The notes beneath the pieces were generated by a model, which made no database searches, was not told the DNA's origin, and saw only the letters and a list, made by a program, of their open reading frames with translations. Position numbers and translations under genes: made by a program. This document shows, piece after piece, positions 34,935 to 43,058 of a stretch of DNA of 64,000 nt (the first letter of the stretch is position 1; the number at the start of each line of letters is the position of its first letter). The DNA is taken from NCBI RefSeq assembly GCF_035607535.1, contig NZ_JAYDZX010000011.1:124001-188000 (forward strand). Direction: 5' to 3'. Source of the stretch: Salinimicrobium sp035607535 (GTDB taxonomy: Bacteria; Bacteroidota; Bacteroidia; Flavobacteriales; Flavobacteriaceae).

Positions 34935-36308
34935 GTGAGCGATAACGTAAAGATCAGTTTTTTAGGTGCTGCCGGCACCGTAACAGGATCAAAGTTCCTT
35001 CTGGAAACCCCATGGCTGAACATTCTTGTGGACTGCGGATTTTTTCAGGGACTGAAAGAGCTTCGGGAGTTGAACTGGAAGAACATAAGCATACCTCCTG
35101 AAGAGATAGATCTTGTTCTTCTCACCCATGGACATTTGGACCATACCGGCTACTTACCGAGACTGGTAAAAGAGGGATTCAAAAATGACATTTTAGGCAC
35201 CTCTCCTACCCTCGCAATTGCTGAAGTTATACTAAGAGACAGTGCAAAAATTCAGGAAGAGGATGCAAAAAGAGCAAATGAAGAAAGTTTTAGTATTCAT
35301 CATCCCGCTTTTCCTCTTTATACCGAAGAAGATGTTGCAGCAACTCTCAAGTTGTTCCACTCTGTAAAAACAGATGAGTGGTTAGAGATTTCCGAAAAAG
35401 TCAAAATCCGGTTCCGTCGGAACGGACATATTATTGGAGCAACTTTTATCGAGCTGGAGCTAAACGGGAAGATCTTTGTCTTCTCGGGTGATATTGGCAG
35501 GGAAAAAGACGATCTTCTGGAATCTCCGGCAAAACCGGAGCATGCCGATTTTCTATTCCTTGAAAGCACCTACGGCGACAGGATCCACCCAATTGAAGAC
35601 GTAGAGAATATCCTGGAGCAGGCAATAACAAAATGCCTGTTAGATGATAGTACCCTCATCATTCCCAGCTTTGCGGTAGAACGATTGCAGACCCTAATGT
35701 ACAGGATCTATAATTTGCATAAGAAACAAAAATTCACCTTACCTCCTGTATATATTGACAGCCCCATGGGACACGAAGTGATCAAGATCTTTAGCAGGTT
35801 CATGTCCTGGCACAAACTTGACCATGAGGAGTTCAAAAGGATGAAAGACTTTTTCAGGATCATCACCAACTATAAAGATACCTGGAAGGTCATAGAAGAT
35901 CCACGCCCCAAAGTGGTTATTGCAGGCAGCGGAATGGTTACCGGCGGTAGAGTATTAGCTTACCTCAAATCCTATCTTGAAAAACCTGAAACTCAAATCC
36001 TTCTTGTGGGTTTCCAGGCCGAAGGTACACGAGGCAGGCAGCTACAGGAAGGGGTGCCCGATGTAAAGATCCATGGAAAATACTATAAAGTAGAGGCTGC
36101 GGTTAAGACCATCAACAGTCTCTCTGCACATGCTGATCAAAATGAATTATTGGATTGGATAGCGGACCTGGAAACAGCACCGCAACGTATTTTCCTTGTT
36201 CATGGTGAGAAAAAAGCCTCAGATGTCTTACGGGTGAAGATCAAAGACCGCTATGGATGGAAGGCAGATATTCCACATTTGGGGGAAACAGTAAGCCTAA
36301 GGGTATAA
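34935..36308 (+). CDS. metallo-beta-lactamase / beta-CASP RNase-like protein
   Basis: 457 residues starting with GTG one base after the previous stop. The zinc motif is THGHLDHTGYLPRL (HxHxDH), with SGDIGR and ESTYGD following. A beta-CASP region is next, then the RNA-metabolising lactamase C-terminus (VIAGSGMVTGGR, SLSAHADQNELLDW, FLVHGE). It resembles the bacterial CPSF-like/YsH1-type exonuclease family that processes RNA. Last gene of the Usp operon. Substrate in this setting unknown. Confidence 0.9.
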   Translation: MSDNVKISFLGAAGTVTGSKFLLETPWLNILVDCGFFQGLKELRELNWKNISIPPEEIDLVLLTHGHLDHTGYLPRLVKEGFKNDILGTSPTLAIAEVILRDSAKIQEEDAKRANEESFSIHHPAFPLYTEEDVAATLKLFHSVKTDEWLEISEKVKIRFRRNGHIIGATFIELELNGKIFVFSGDIGREKDDLLESPAKPEHADFLFLESTYGDRIHPIEDVENILEQAITKCLLDDSTLIIPSFAVERLQTLMYRIYNLHKKQKFTLPPVYIDSPMGHEVIKIFSRFMSWHKLDHEEFKRMKDFFRIITNYKDTWKVIEDPRPKVVIAGSGMVTGGRVLAYLKSYLEKPETQILLVGFQAEGTRGRQLQEGVPDVKIHGKYYKVEAAVKTINSLSAHADQNELLDWIADLETAPQRIFLVHGEKKASDVLRVKIKDRYGWKADIPHLGETVSLRV

Positions 36309-36313
36309 ACAAA

Positions 36314-36343
36314 AGATCCGTGACTCTCGCCACGGATCTCTTT
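36314..36343. terminator. bidirectional terminator after the Usp operon
   Basis: Nine-bp stem AGATCCGTG / CACGGATCT with an eight-base loop, then CTTTT on the plus strand; the minus-strand reading ends in TTTTG. It separates the convergent lactamase-fold gene and the small lipoprotein gene. Confidence 0.8.
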
Positions 36344-36383
36344 TAAGACATCAATAAATGCCGGGTTTCTTAAGAATAATAAA

Positions 36384-36608
36384 TTATTCTACAGAAGTAG
36401 TATCTGTAATGTCTTCTACTACGTTTCCGCCTGTGCTGGTAGTATCAACAACTTCTTCAGTCTCAACAGCCTCAACTTCAACAGGAGCCTCAGGAGTTTC
36501 GATCACCTCTACTGCACTCTCTTCAGTGGTTTCAGTAGTTGTTTCTTTACAAGAAGTAAAAGAGAATACTAATGCGATAGCAGCAAAAGTCAAAAAGGAT
36601 TTTTTCAT
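36384..36608 (-). CDS. small acidic lipoprotein
   Basis: 74 residues from the ATG at 36608. An in-frame ATG 11 codons upstream gives a poor N-terminus, whereas MKKSFLTFAAIALVFSFTSCKE is a textbook lipoprotein signal with the lipidated Cys at about residue 20. The mature part is almost only Thr, Glu, Val and Ser, low complexity and acidic. Envelope-anchored, function unknown. It has a good promoter at 36639-36671. Confidence 0.7.
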   Translation of the reverse strand: MKKSFLTFAAIALVFSFTSCKETTTETTEESAVEVIETPEAPVEVEAVETEEVVDTTSTGGNVVEDITDTTSVE

Positions 36609-36638
36609 TTTAAATGAATTATTAATTGTTTGAGGCGC

Positions 36639-36671
36639 CAAATGTATATCATTTTTAGATTCGTGTTACAA
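36639..36671 (-). promoter_or_regulatory. Bacteroidetes-type promoter for the small lipoprotein
   Basis: On the minus strand: TTG (36669-36671), 22 bases, then TACATTTG (36639-36646), matching TAnnTTTG. The -7 box lies 30 bases before the ATG. Confidence 0.55.
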
Positions 36672-36759
36672 GTGGCCCAACTATTTTTAGTTAAATTTTC
36701 AAATCCTGCAATTTTCCTAAAATTTTTTTCCTTCCTGCTCCGGAAATTCAATTTTTAAG

Positions 36760-36801
36760 TGACATTTGTCATCTTGAGAAACCGAAATTTTCATACCTTA
36801 A
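36760..36801 (+). promoter_or_regulatory. Crp/Fnr-like operator and promoter before the coiled-coil pair
   Basis: Palindrome TGAC-ATTT-GTCA at 36760-36771 (centre 36765.5), then TACCTTAA at 36794-36801, 28.5 bases from the centre. The ATG is at 36822. Nearly the same operator as before hsp20 (one base differs). Confidence 0.55.
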
Positions 36802-36821
36802 TAACTTAAATACAGGATATT

Positions 36822-37253
36822 ATGGACCGAAACACCTCCAGAAGTTTTTCTGCCAACGAAAAGGAGATCGAACGACTACTGAAGGAGTACAGTAGATGGA
36901 AAGAAAGACTCTCCTATTTTTCGGAAGAGATCAACTTCCTGAACCAATACTTGGGAGCAGACATTTTTCAAAAAAATGTTCTTAACCTTTATGAGCGGCT
37001 CCAGATCTTCTATGATGAATTGCAGAATTTTAAAAGGGAAAGCCTGGAACTTATCAGGGAGCTTCATAATCACCGGTACGACATTGAAGGAATTCTTGAA
37101 TGTGAGGATATAAGCTGCGAAGTCTTTTATCACAATCAACACCTGAAGCTTGAACAGAGAATTCTTGATTTTGCTCAAAAATTCAGGAAATTCAAATTGG
37201 AAATTTTCTCCTTTACCGCCAAGTATCTAAGGCGGGCCAGTAAAGAGAATTGA
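36822..37253 (+). CDS. coiled-coil protein of unknown function (pair member 1)
   Basis: 143 residues, almost wholly helical, with heptad-like Leu/Ile spacing (EKEIERLLKEYSRWKERLSY, LNLYERLQIFYDELQNF) and an end rich in basic residues. No signal peptide or membrane segment, so probably cytoplasmic. I do not recognise the family. It shares with the next gene product a W-K-x-x-L-x-F start region and an ending of the form KxKxEIF, suggesting distant tandem paralogues. Preceded by a stress-island type operator. Confidence 0.65.
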   Translation: MDRNTSRSFSANEKEIERLLKEYSRWKERLSYFSEEINFLNQYLGADIFQKNVLNLYERLQIFYDELQNFKRESLELIRELHNHRYDIEGILECEDISCEVFYHNQHLKLEQRILDFAQKFRKFKLEIFSFTAKYLRRASKEN

Positions 37254-37273
37254 AAGAACAAATATTTACCGTC

Positions 37274-37717
37274 ATGGAAAATAAAGCACATAACTACAGG
37301 TACATCGAGTGGAAAACACCCGATGAAATGCATTTCTCCTCCTTGCAGTGGAAATCTGAACTCAACTTCATTAAGGACGAACATCGTTTTTTTGAAGATA
37401 TGCTTAAAGAACATACCATGCCTATCATTGAGTCGCAGCTGTTTTCAAGGGTAAAGGATCTTATAGAAAGATTAACCCTCTCCGAAAAAGAGCTGCAAAT
37501 TCTGGAAAGTACAGTCGTGAAACATATAAACAGGCTGCGAAAGCTTATAGATGACCTGGATGAGCCTAAGGAAGGTAAATTCTATAGAAAGGAACATAAA
37601 TCCATCCTTAATGACGTGATCCACTATTCAAGACAATATAAAAGACTGAAACGGGAAATCTTTGAGGCTGTAAGTATAGCTTTAAAACAACAAAAGCAAA
37701 AAAGGCTTTTGGCCTAA
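37274..37717 (+). CDS. coiled-coil protein of unknown function (pair member 2)
   Basis: 147 residues from the ATG at 37274; a TTG at 37250 overlapping the previous stop would add eight residues. Helical throughout (LQWKSELNFIKDEHRFFEDML, RVKDLIERLTLSEKELQILES), ending in RLKREIFEAVSIALKQQKQKR. Probably co-transcribed with the related gene upstream and followed by a clear terminator. No known domain recognised. Confidence 0.65.
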   Translation: MENKAHNYRYIEWKTPDEMHFSSLQWKSELNFIKDEHRFFEDMLKEHTMPIIESQLFSRVKDLIERLTLSEKELQILESTVVKHINRLRKLIDDLDEPKEGKFYRKEHKSILNDVIHYSRQYKRLKREIFEAVSIALKQQKQKRLLA

Positions 37718-37745
37718 TCAGGTCCCGATCAATTTTAATTTATCC

Positions 37746-37775
37746 AGCCTGTAATATTTTATACAGGCTTTTTTA
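37746..37775 (+). terminator. intrinsic terminator after the coiled-coil pair
   Basis: Eight-bp stem AGCCTGTA / TACAGGCT with an eight-base A/T loop, followed by six T. Confidence 0.88.
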
Positions 37776-37850
37776 GTACTGTTCAAAAATGTAATTTTAG
37801 AGACCCTTTTCTGAAAAACCTGCAATTCAAGCAGATCAAGACAATGAACC

Positions 37851-38468
37851 ATGTGCTTTAGAACAAAATTGAATACCAAAATCTATGAGATCGAAAAAGC
37901 CTTTGATGCTTCCTTTACCGAGCCGGAGCTTTATACACCACAAGAGGAGATCAACGGCTTTGATTTTTCCGGCAACCCTGTGATCACAGATGCGGCCCCC
38001 GGGGAGATCCTGTTCTACAACTGGGGATTGATCCCTTTTTGGGCAAAGAACAGCGACATCAAAAAATCCACGCTTAACGCCAGGATCGAAACTATAACAG
38101 AAAAACCGGCTTTTCGAAATTCGGTTGATAACCGGTGTTTAATAATTGCAAACGGATATTATGAATGGCAGTGGTTGGATGAAAAAGGTAAAAGCAAACA
38201 AAAATATCTCATCTCTTCTGCCGAAGAGGAGATTTTTGCCTTTGCAGGTATTTATTCTCACTGGCAGGATCCCTCTACAGGTAAGAAAATTGGCTCCTAT
38301 AGTATCATAACTACAGAAGCTAATGAACTCATGAGCGAGATCCATAACAACAAGCAACGCATGCCTGTTATTCTTCATCACAAAGACCACAATGACTGGC
38401 TAAACGGAGCAAGACCGGAGAGTTTTGCTTTCCCCTATGAAGTTAAACTTACTGCTCAAAAGGTTTAA
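37851..38468 (+). CDS. SRAP family protein (HMCES/YedK-like)
   Basis: 205 residues. The start MCF places the catalytic Cys at position 2 once Met is removed, and LNARIETITEKPAFRN, NGYYEWQ and MPVIL match the SRAP domain (Asn, Glu and His of the active site). Family members bind abasic sites in single-stranded DNA and form a stable thiazolidine DNA-protein crosslink that protects the fork. The gene stands alone, and I did not see a LexA-type box upstream. Confidence 0.92.
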   Translation: MCFRTKLNTKIYEIEKAFDASFTEPELYTPQEEINGFDFSGNPVITDAAPGEILFYNWGLIPFWAKNSDIKKSTLNARIETITEKPAFRNSVDNRCLIIANGYYEWQWLDEKGKSKQKYLISSAEEEIFAFAGIYSHWQDPSTGKKIGSYSIITTEANELMSEIHNNKQRMPVILHHKDHNDWLNGARPESFAFPYEVKLTAQKV

Positions 38469-38551
38469 TGCAGATTTAAATTTCTGTTGATTACCTGTGA
38501 CTCTCCCAAAGAATCTTAAATTTGCTTAAGAATTGTTATTTCAGCAATTAT

Positions 38552-39346
38552 ATGGGAGCCATAGAGGATATTCGCAGCGTTACGGTTTGTCGTTATATAA
38601 CTCCTTTGAGAGAAGGCGGTTCTCTCCCTGCACTTGCCGAAGCCGATGACGATTTTAAGTATGTACTGAAATTTCGGGGAGCCGGCCACGGAGTAAAAGC
38701 ATTAATAGCTGAATTCTTAGGGGGAGAGATCGCGAGAGCAATAGGAATGAGAGTACCCGAGCTTGTTTTTGCAAACCTTCATGAAGCTTTTGGACGTACC
38801 GAAGGAGACGAAGAGATACAGGATCTCTTGCAGGGCAGTAAAGGGCTAAATCTTGCCATGCATTTTCTATCGGGGGCTATAAATTTTGATCCGGCAGTTA
38901 CAACTGTTGATGACAACTCTGCTTCAAAAATTGTGTGGTTGGATGCTTTTATCACTAATGTAGATCGCACTTATAGAAATACCAACATGCTTATGTGGAA
39001 CAGAGAACTGTGGTTAATTGACCATGGGGCTTCCTTTTTCTTTCACCATTCATGGAACAACCTTGAGAAACACGCGAAAAGTCCTTTCAGCTTTATTAAG
39101 GAGCATGTGCTATTGCCGCAGGCTACCCGGCTAGAGGATGCCGATAAAGAAATAAAGCAGTTACTTAACCGGGAAAAATTACGTGAGATCGTAACAGGTT
39201 TACCCGATGATTGGCTGCAATGGCAGGAAAGTAATCTTTCCCCTCAGGAAATCCGGGAAGCTTATATTCAGTTCCTCCTTATACGCCTGGACAATTCTAA
39301 TATTTTTATAAAAGAAGCACAAAATGCCAGAAAAGCACTTATATGA
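38552..39346 (+). CDS. HipA-like kinase
   Basis: 264 residues from the ATG at 38552; a TTG ten codons upstream is less likely. The kinase core shows the ATP-site Lys in YVLKFRG, the catalytic loop DAFITNVDRTYRN (D-x-x-x-x-N-x-D-R-x-x-x-N, as in HipA) and a metal-binding IDHG. It is shorter than HipA, lacks the N-terminal subdomain and has no HipB antitoxin gene. It overlaps the DUF3037 gene by 23 bases. A TAAATTTG box lies at 38517-38524. Confidence 0.85.
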   Translation: MGAIEDIRSVTVCRYITPLREGGSLPALAEADDDFKYVLKFRGAGHGVKALIAEFLGGEIARAIGMRVPELVFANLHEAFGRTEGDEEIQDLLQGSKGLNLAMHFLSGAINFDPAVTTVDDNSASKIVWLDAFITNVDRTYRNTNMLMWNRELWLIDHGASFFFHHSWNNLEKHAKSPFSFIKEHVLLPQATRLEDADKEIKQLLNREKLREIVTGLPDDWLQWQESNLSPQEIREAYIQFLLIRLDNSNIFIKEAQNARKALI

Positions 39347-39707
39347 ATATGCCATTATACGGGTAGTCCCACGGGTGGAACGGGAAGAGTTCCTTAACGT
39401 GGGAGTCGTGCTCTTTTGTAAAAAGGAAAAATACCTGAAGGTAAAGCACAGGCTCGATCAGGAAAAATTGTTGATGCTTTGTCCTGATCTTGACATGGAA
39501 CAACTTGAAAAAAATTTAACCTCTTTTGAAAAGATCTGTGAGGGCTCACAAGATGGAGGCCCCATTGCGCAGATGGACATCCCATCCCGCTTTAGGTGGC
39601 TCACTGCGGTGAGAAGCTCGGTCATCCAGACCTCCAGACCGCATCCGGGAATGTGTGATGACCTGGAGGCGACCCTTACCCGGCTTTTTTCTGAACTGGT
39701 ACTTTAG
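39324..39707 (+). CDS. DUF3037 family protein
   Basis: 127 residues. The start YEYAIIRVVPRVEREEFLNVGVVLFC and the ending TSRPHPGMCDDLEATLTRLFSELV match the DUF3037 family. Its reading frame starts inside the HipA-like kinase gene (23-base overlap), and these two families are commonly encoded next to each other. No enzymatic residues are obvious. It could be a substrate, regulator or partner of the kinase. Confidence 0.85.
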   Translation: MPEKHLYEYAIIRVVPRVEREEFLNVGVVLFCKKEKYLKVKHRLDQEKLLMLCPDLDMEQLEKNLTSFEKICEGSQDGGPIAQMDIPSRFRWLTAVRSSVIQTSRPHPGMCDDLEATLTRLFSELVL

Positions 39708-39737
39708 GCACTTCGATTATACCTTTCAAAAAAGAGA

Positions 39738-40346
39738 TTATTTGCTGCCCTTTTTGACCCAGCTACCCAGGGTCATTGTTCTCTTCACCTGGTGTGCCAC
39801 TGCTTTTTTTACCTTCTCTCCCAGCTCTTCCTTACCGGCAGTAATACTTACTCCATATGGATTTCCTCCGGCGTTGAAGATAGCTTCATCTGTGTAACCC
39901 GGTGCGGCAACAATTGCCCCCCAATGGAACATAGTCTTGTACAGAGAAAGTAAAGTAGATTCCTGACCCCCATGCACATTACTTGCGCTGGTCATTCCGC
40001 TAACTACCTTATTTGCCAGTTTCCCCTTAAACCAGAGCCCTCCAGTCATGTCCAGGAATTGCTTGAATTGCGAAGGCAGGTTACCATAACGCGTGGGAGC
40101 ACTAAAGATATAACAGTCGGCCCATTCAAGATCATCCATGGAGGCTTCCTGCACATCCTTTGTTGCGTCCACGTGCTTTTTCCAATCTTCATTGGCTTCA
40201 ATAGCCTCTCTTGGGGCCAATTCCTTTACTTTTCGCAGCCTAACTTCGGCACCCAACTCACTGGCAGTTTCTTCTGCCCAGTTTGCCAGTTGATAATTTG
40301 TTCCGGTCGAACTGTAATAGATCACAGCAACTTTCAAATCTTCCAT
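39738..40346 (-). CDS. wrbA: NAD(P)H:quinone oxidoreductase, WrbA type
   Basis: 202 residues. A flavodoxin-like fold with the FMN phosphate loop YYSSTGTNYQLA, the middle region FSAPTRYGNLPSQFKQFLD, FASxG-equivalent GMTSASNVHGGQESTLLS, and the typical GNPYG near the end. Two-electron reduction of quinones, protecting from semiquinone radicals. Convergent with DUF3037 upstream on the plus strand. Confidence 0.9.
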   Translation of the reverse strand: MEDLKVAVIYYSSTGTNYQLANWAEETASELGAEVRLRKVKELAPREAIEANEDWKKHVDATKDVQEASMDDLEWADCYIFSAPTRYGNLPSQFKQFLDMTGGLWFKGKLANKVVSGMTSASNVHGGQESTLLSLYKTMFHWGAIVAAPGYTDEAIFNAGGNPYGVSITAGKEELGEKVKKAVAHQVKRTMTLGSWVKKGSK

Positions 40347-40437
40347 AACTATTCTTTTTTTATCCGTTTATAGATAAAATAGCGATTAAAAAGTTTTTCT
40401 ACTCCTAAACAAATTATAAAAAACCTTTTTAAAGCGG

Positions 40438-40467
40438 ACAAAAAAAATCCCCTTAAAAAGGGGATTT
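40438..40467 (-). terminator. terminator for the alpha-oxoamine synthase gene
   Basis: AAATCCCCTT / AAGGGGATTT with a three-base loop; on the minus strand it is followed by a long T tract (run of A at 40439-40447 on the plus strand). It lies about 22 bases past the stop of the gene at 40490. Confidence 0.85.
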
Positions 40468-40489
40468 ACATTTAGAATTTTTGAAAGTC

Positions 40490-41749
40490 TTACTTTTCCA
40501 TTGCTTCAGCAACACCTGCCGAAAGTCTTCGGTATGTGCCATTTTCAAGGCGCTCTCTAATCGCTGAAAATGCCGACAACGTTTCCTCTACATCCTCAAG
40601 GGTATGAGTTGCTGTTGGAATAAGTCTTAGCAGGATCAATCCTTTAGGAATTACCGGATAAACTACAATGGAACAGAAAATTCCGTAGTTCTCACGAAGG
40701 TCATTCACAAGTGCCATAGCCTCGGGGATACTTCCCTGAAGATAAACCGGGGTAACACAACTCTGAGTAGTTCCTATATCAAAACCGCGGTCTTTTAAGC
40801 CATTTTGAAGGGCATTGGTATTCTCCCACAGCTTCTCCTTAAGCTCGGGCATTGTTCTAAGCATCTCAAGACGCTTTAGAGCTCCAATGACCAGCTGCAT
40901 TTGAAGAGATTTTGCAAACATCTGGGAACGAAGATTGTATTTCAGGTAATCTATGATCTCCCGGTCGGCAGCAATGAACGCTCCGGTGCTCGCAAGGGAT
41001 TTGGCGAAAGTGGCAAAATATACATCAATTCCATCCTGCACACCTTGCTCTTCACCGGCTCCTGCTCCTGTTTTACCAAGAGTTCCGAACCCGTGTGCAT
41101 CATCTACAAGCAGCCTAAAATCATATTTTTCTTTAAGGGCAACTATTTCTTTAAGCTTACCCTGCTCTCCTCTCATTCCAAAAACCCCTTCAGAAATAAC
41201 AAGGATCCCGCCACCGGTTTGCTCAACGATCTTCTCGGCACGCTGCAGGTTCTTCTCGATGCTCTCCATGTCATTGTGCTTATAGGTAAAGCGCTGGCCT
41301 AAATGCAGGCGAACTCCATCTATAATACAGGCATGAGCATCTACATCATAAACAATAACATCTTTTTTGGAAACAAGGGCATCAATGGTCGAAACCATTC
41401 CCTGATACCCAAAATTCAACAGATAAGCAGCTTCTTTATGAACAAAGGAAGCCAGTTCATCCTGTAATTTTTCATGTAAGGTAGTGTGCCCACTCATCAT
41501 ACGGGCACCCATGGGATAAGCAGATCCCCATTCTGCAGCAGCTTCGGCATCAACCTTGCGCACTTCGGGGTGGTTTGCAAGTCCCAGGTAATCATTCACA
41601 CTCCAGGTGATCACGTCCTGTCCCCGGAATTTCATACGATTGGAAATAGGTCCTTCCAGTTTCGGGAATACGAAGTAACCTTCAGCTACTTCACTCCACT
41701 TACCCAAAGGCCCTTTGTCCTTATATATTTTATCGAATAAATCTGCCAT
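40490..41749 (-). CDS. alpha-oxoamine synthase (probable cysteate fatty acyltransferase)
   Basis: 419 residues. PLP fold-type I enzyme of the KBL/BioF/Spt family: SVNDYLGLANHPEV at the start, GSAYPMGARMMSGHTTLHEKLQ, LLVDDAHGFGTLG, and the Schiff-base Lys in TFAKSLAS. Such enzymes join an amino acid and an acyl-CoA. The cysteine-synthase-like gene directly upstream suggests the capnine route, in which the amino acid is cysteate and the product is 3-keto-capnine. Serine palmitoyltransferase is the main alternative. A TACTTTTG box lies upstream at 41771-41778 (minus strand). Confidence 0.75.
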   Translation of the reverse strand: MADLFDKIYKDKGPLGKWSEVAEGYFVFPKLEGPISNRMKFRGQDVITWSVNDYLGLANHPEVRKVDAEAAAEWGSAYPMGARMMSGHTTLHEKLQDELASFVHKEAAYLLNFGYQGMVSTIDALVSKKDVIVYDVDAHACIIDGVRLHLGQRFTYKHNDMESIEKNLQRAEKIVEQTGGGILVISEGVFGMRGEQGKLKEIVALKEKYDFRLLVDDAHGFGTLGKTGAGAGEEQGVQDGIDVYFATFAKSLASTGAFIAADREIIDYLKYNLRSQMFAKSLQMQLVIGALKRLEMLRTMPELKEKLWENTNALQNGLKDRGFDIGTTQSCVTPVYLQGSIPEAMALVNDLRENYGIFCSIVVYPVIPKGLILLRLIPTATHTLEDVEETLSAFSAIRERLENGTYRRLSAGVAEAMEK

Positions 41750-41932
41750 TTTTAAATATTTTCACTTCGGCAAAAGTAGTAAATAAATAGTAACTGAAGA
41801 ATGCAGTCGAGCTAAGTGCACTGAAAAACATGAAGTTCAGTGAAACTTTAACAGCTCCTCCCACTCCTAAGACCTTAACGGTTTGTTTGAAAGAAAATTG
41901 CGAAGAATATTAACAGGTAGTGGTTTCCAGCC

Positions 41933-42973
41933 TTACTTTACAAATTCGATCTGGTTTACCGCCTTTTCGTTCTTGCTGTCGAAGAAGCCCTGCTCATTCA
42001 TCCAGTCATCACTAAAGATTTTGCTCATATATCGGGAACCATGATCGGGGAAGACCACAACAACTTTGCTGTTCTTATCAAATTCTCCTTCTTCGGCCAT
42101 TTGCAACACTCCCTGCAAGGCTGCACCACTGGTGTATCCTACAAACAAACCTTCTGTGCGGGCAAGTTGACGGGCAGTATGCGCGCTGTCTTCATCGCTC
42201 ACCTTCACAAACTTATCAATGATCTCAAAATCTGTGGCAGTTGGAATAAGGTTCTTTCCCAGACCTTCAATACGATAAGGATAGATTTCGGATGTATCGA
42301 ATTCCTTGGTCTCATGATATTTCTTAAGAACAGAACCATAAGCGTCAATTCCAAGAATGCGGATCTCCGGATTTTGTTCTTTCAGGAACCTTGCAGTTCC
42401 TGAAATAGTTCCTCCGGTACCGCTACAAGCCACCAGATGGGTAATCTTTCCTTCGGTCTGTTTCCAAATCTCGGGCCCGGTAGTGCTGTAATGAGCTTCA
42501 ATATTGAGCTCATTGAAGTATTGATTGATATACACTGAACCTTTTATCTCATCATGCATCCTCTTCGCTACCTGATAGTAAGACCGGGGATCATCGGCAG
42601 TTACGTTGGCAGGACAAACATAGACCTTGGCACCCATAGAGCGCAGCATATCGATCTTGTCCTTAGAAGATTTTGAGCTCACTGCCAGGATACATTCGTA
42701 ACCCTTGATCACACTGACCATTGCAATACTAAAACCGGTATTTCCGGAAGTAGTTTCAATAATAGTATCGCCGGGTTTAAGGATCCCTTTTCTTTCGGCT
42801 TCTTCTATAATGTGTAAGGCTATTCTATCTTTGGTAGAGTGCCCCGGATTAAATGCTTCTACTTTAGCAAAATAGTCTCCTTCAAGGCCCTGGGTGATAC
42901 GGTTTAAGTGGATAAGAGGGGTATTACCTATTAGCTGTAATACATTATCATAAACCTGTAAATCTTCTCTCAT
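41933..42973 (-). CDS. cysteine-synthase-family PLP enzyme (probable cysteate synthase)
   Basis: 346 residues. PLP fold-type II: LIGNTPLIHLNRI, Schiff-base Lys in NPGHSTKDRIA, the ETTSGNTG substrate loop and the phosphate loop SGTGGTISG. It is longer than CysK and has STKDR where CysK has SVKDR. Together with the alpha-oxoamine synthase next door it fits cysteate synthase from the capnine pathway; CysK or CysM is the alternative. A TAAATTTG box on the minus strand lies at 43036-43043. Confidence 0.75.
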   Translation of the reverse strand: MREDLQVYDNVLQLIGNTPLIHLNRITQGLEGDYFAKVEAFNPGHSTKDRIALHIIEEAERKGILKPGDTIIETTSGNTGFSIAMVSVIKGYECILAVSSKSSKDKIDMLRSMGAKVYVCPANVTADDPRSYYQVAKRMHDEIKGSVYINQYFNELNIEAHYSTTGPEIWKQTEGKITHLVACSGTGGTISGTARFLKEQNPEIRILGIDAYGSVLKKYHETKEFDTSEIYPYRIEGLGKNLIPTATDFEIIDKFVKVSDEDSAHTARQLARTEGLFVGYTSGAALQGVLQMAEEGEFDKNSKVVVVFPDHGSRYMSKIFSDDWMNEQGFFDSKNEKAVNQIEFVK

Positions 42974-43058
42974 AAATTGAAGTTATTTACAATAATCGCC
43001 TTGAAAAGCTTATTTCAAACCGATCACGAACGAAGCAAATTTAAGTCAAATATTTTAA

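Noticed and set aside
38552..39346. Classical hipBA toxin-antitoxin
   Set aside because: The kinase lacks the HipA N-terminal subdomain and no HTH HipB gene is adjacent.
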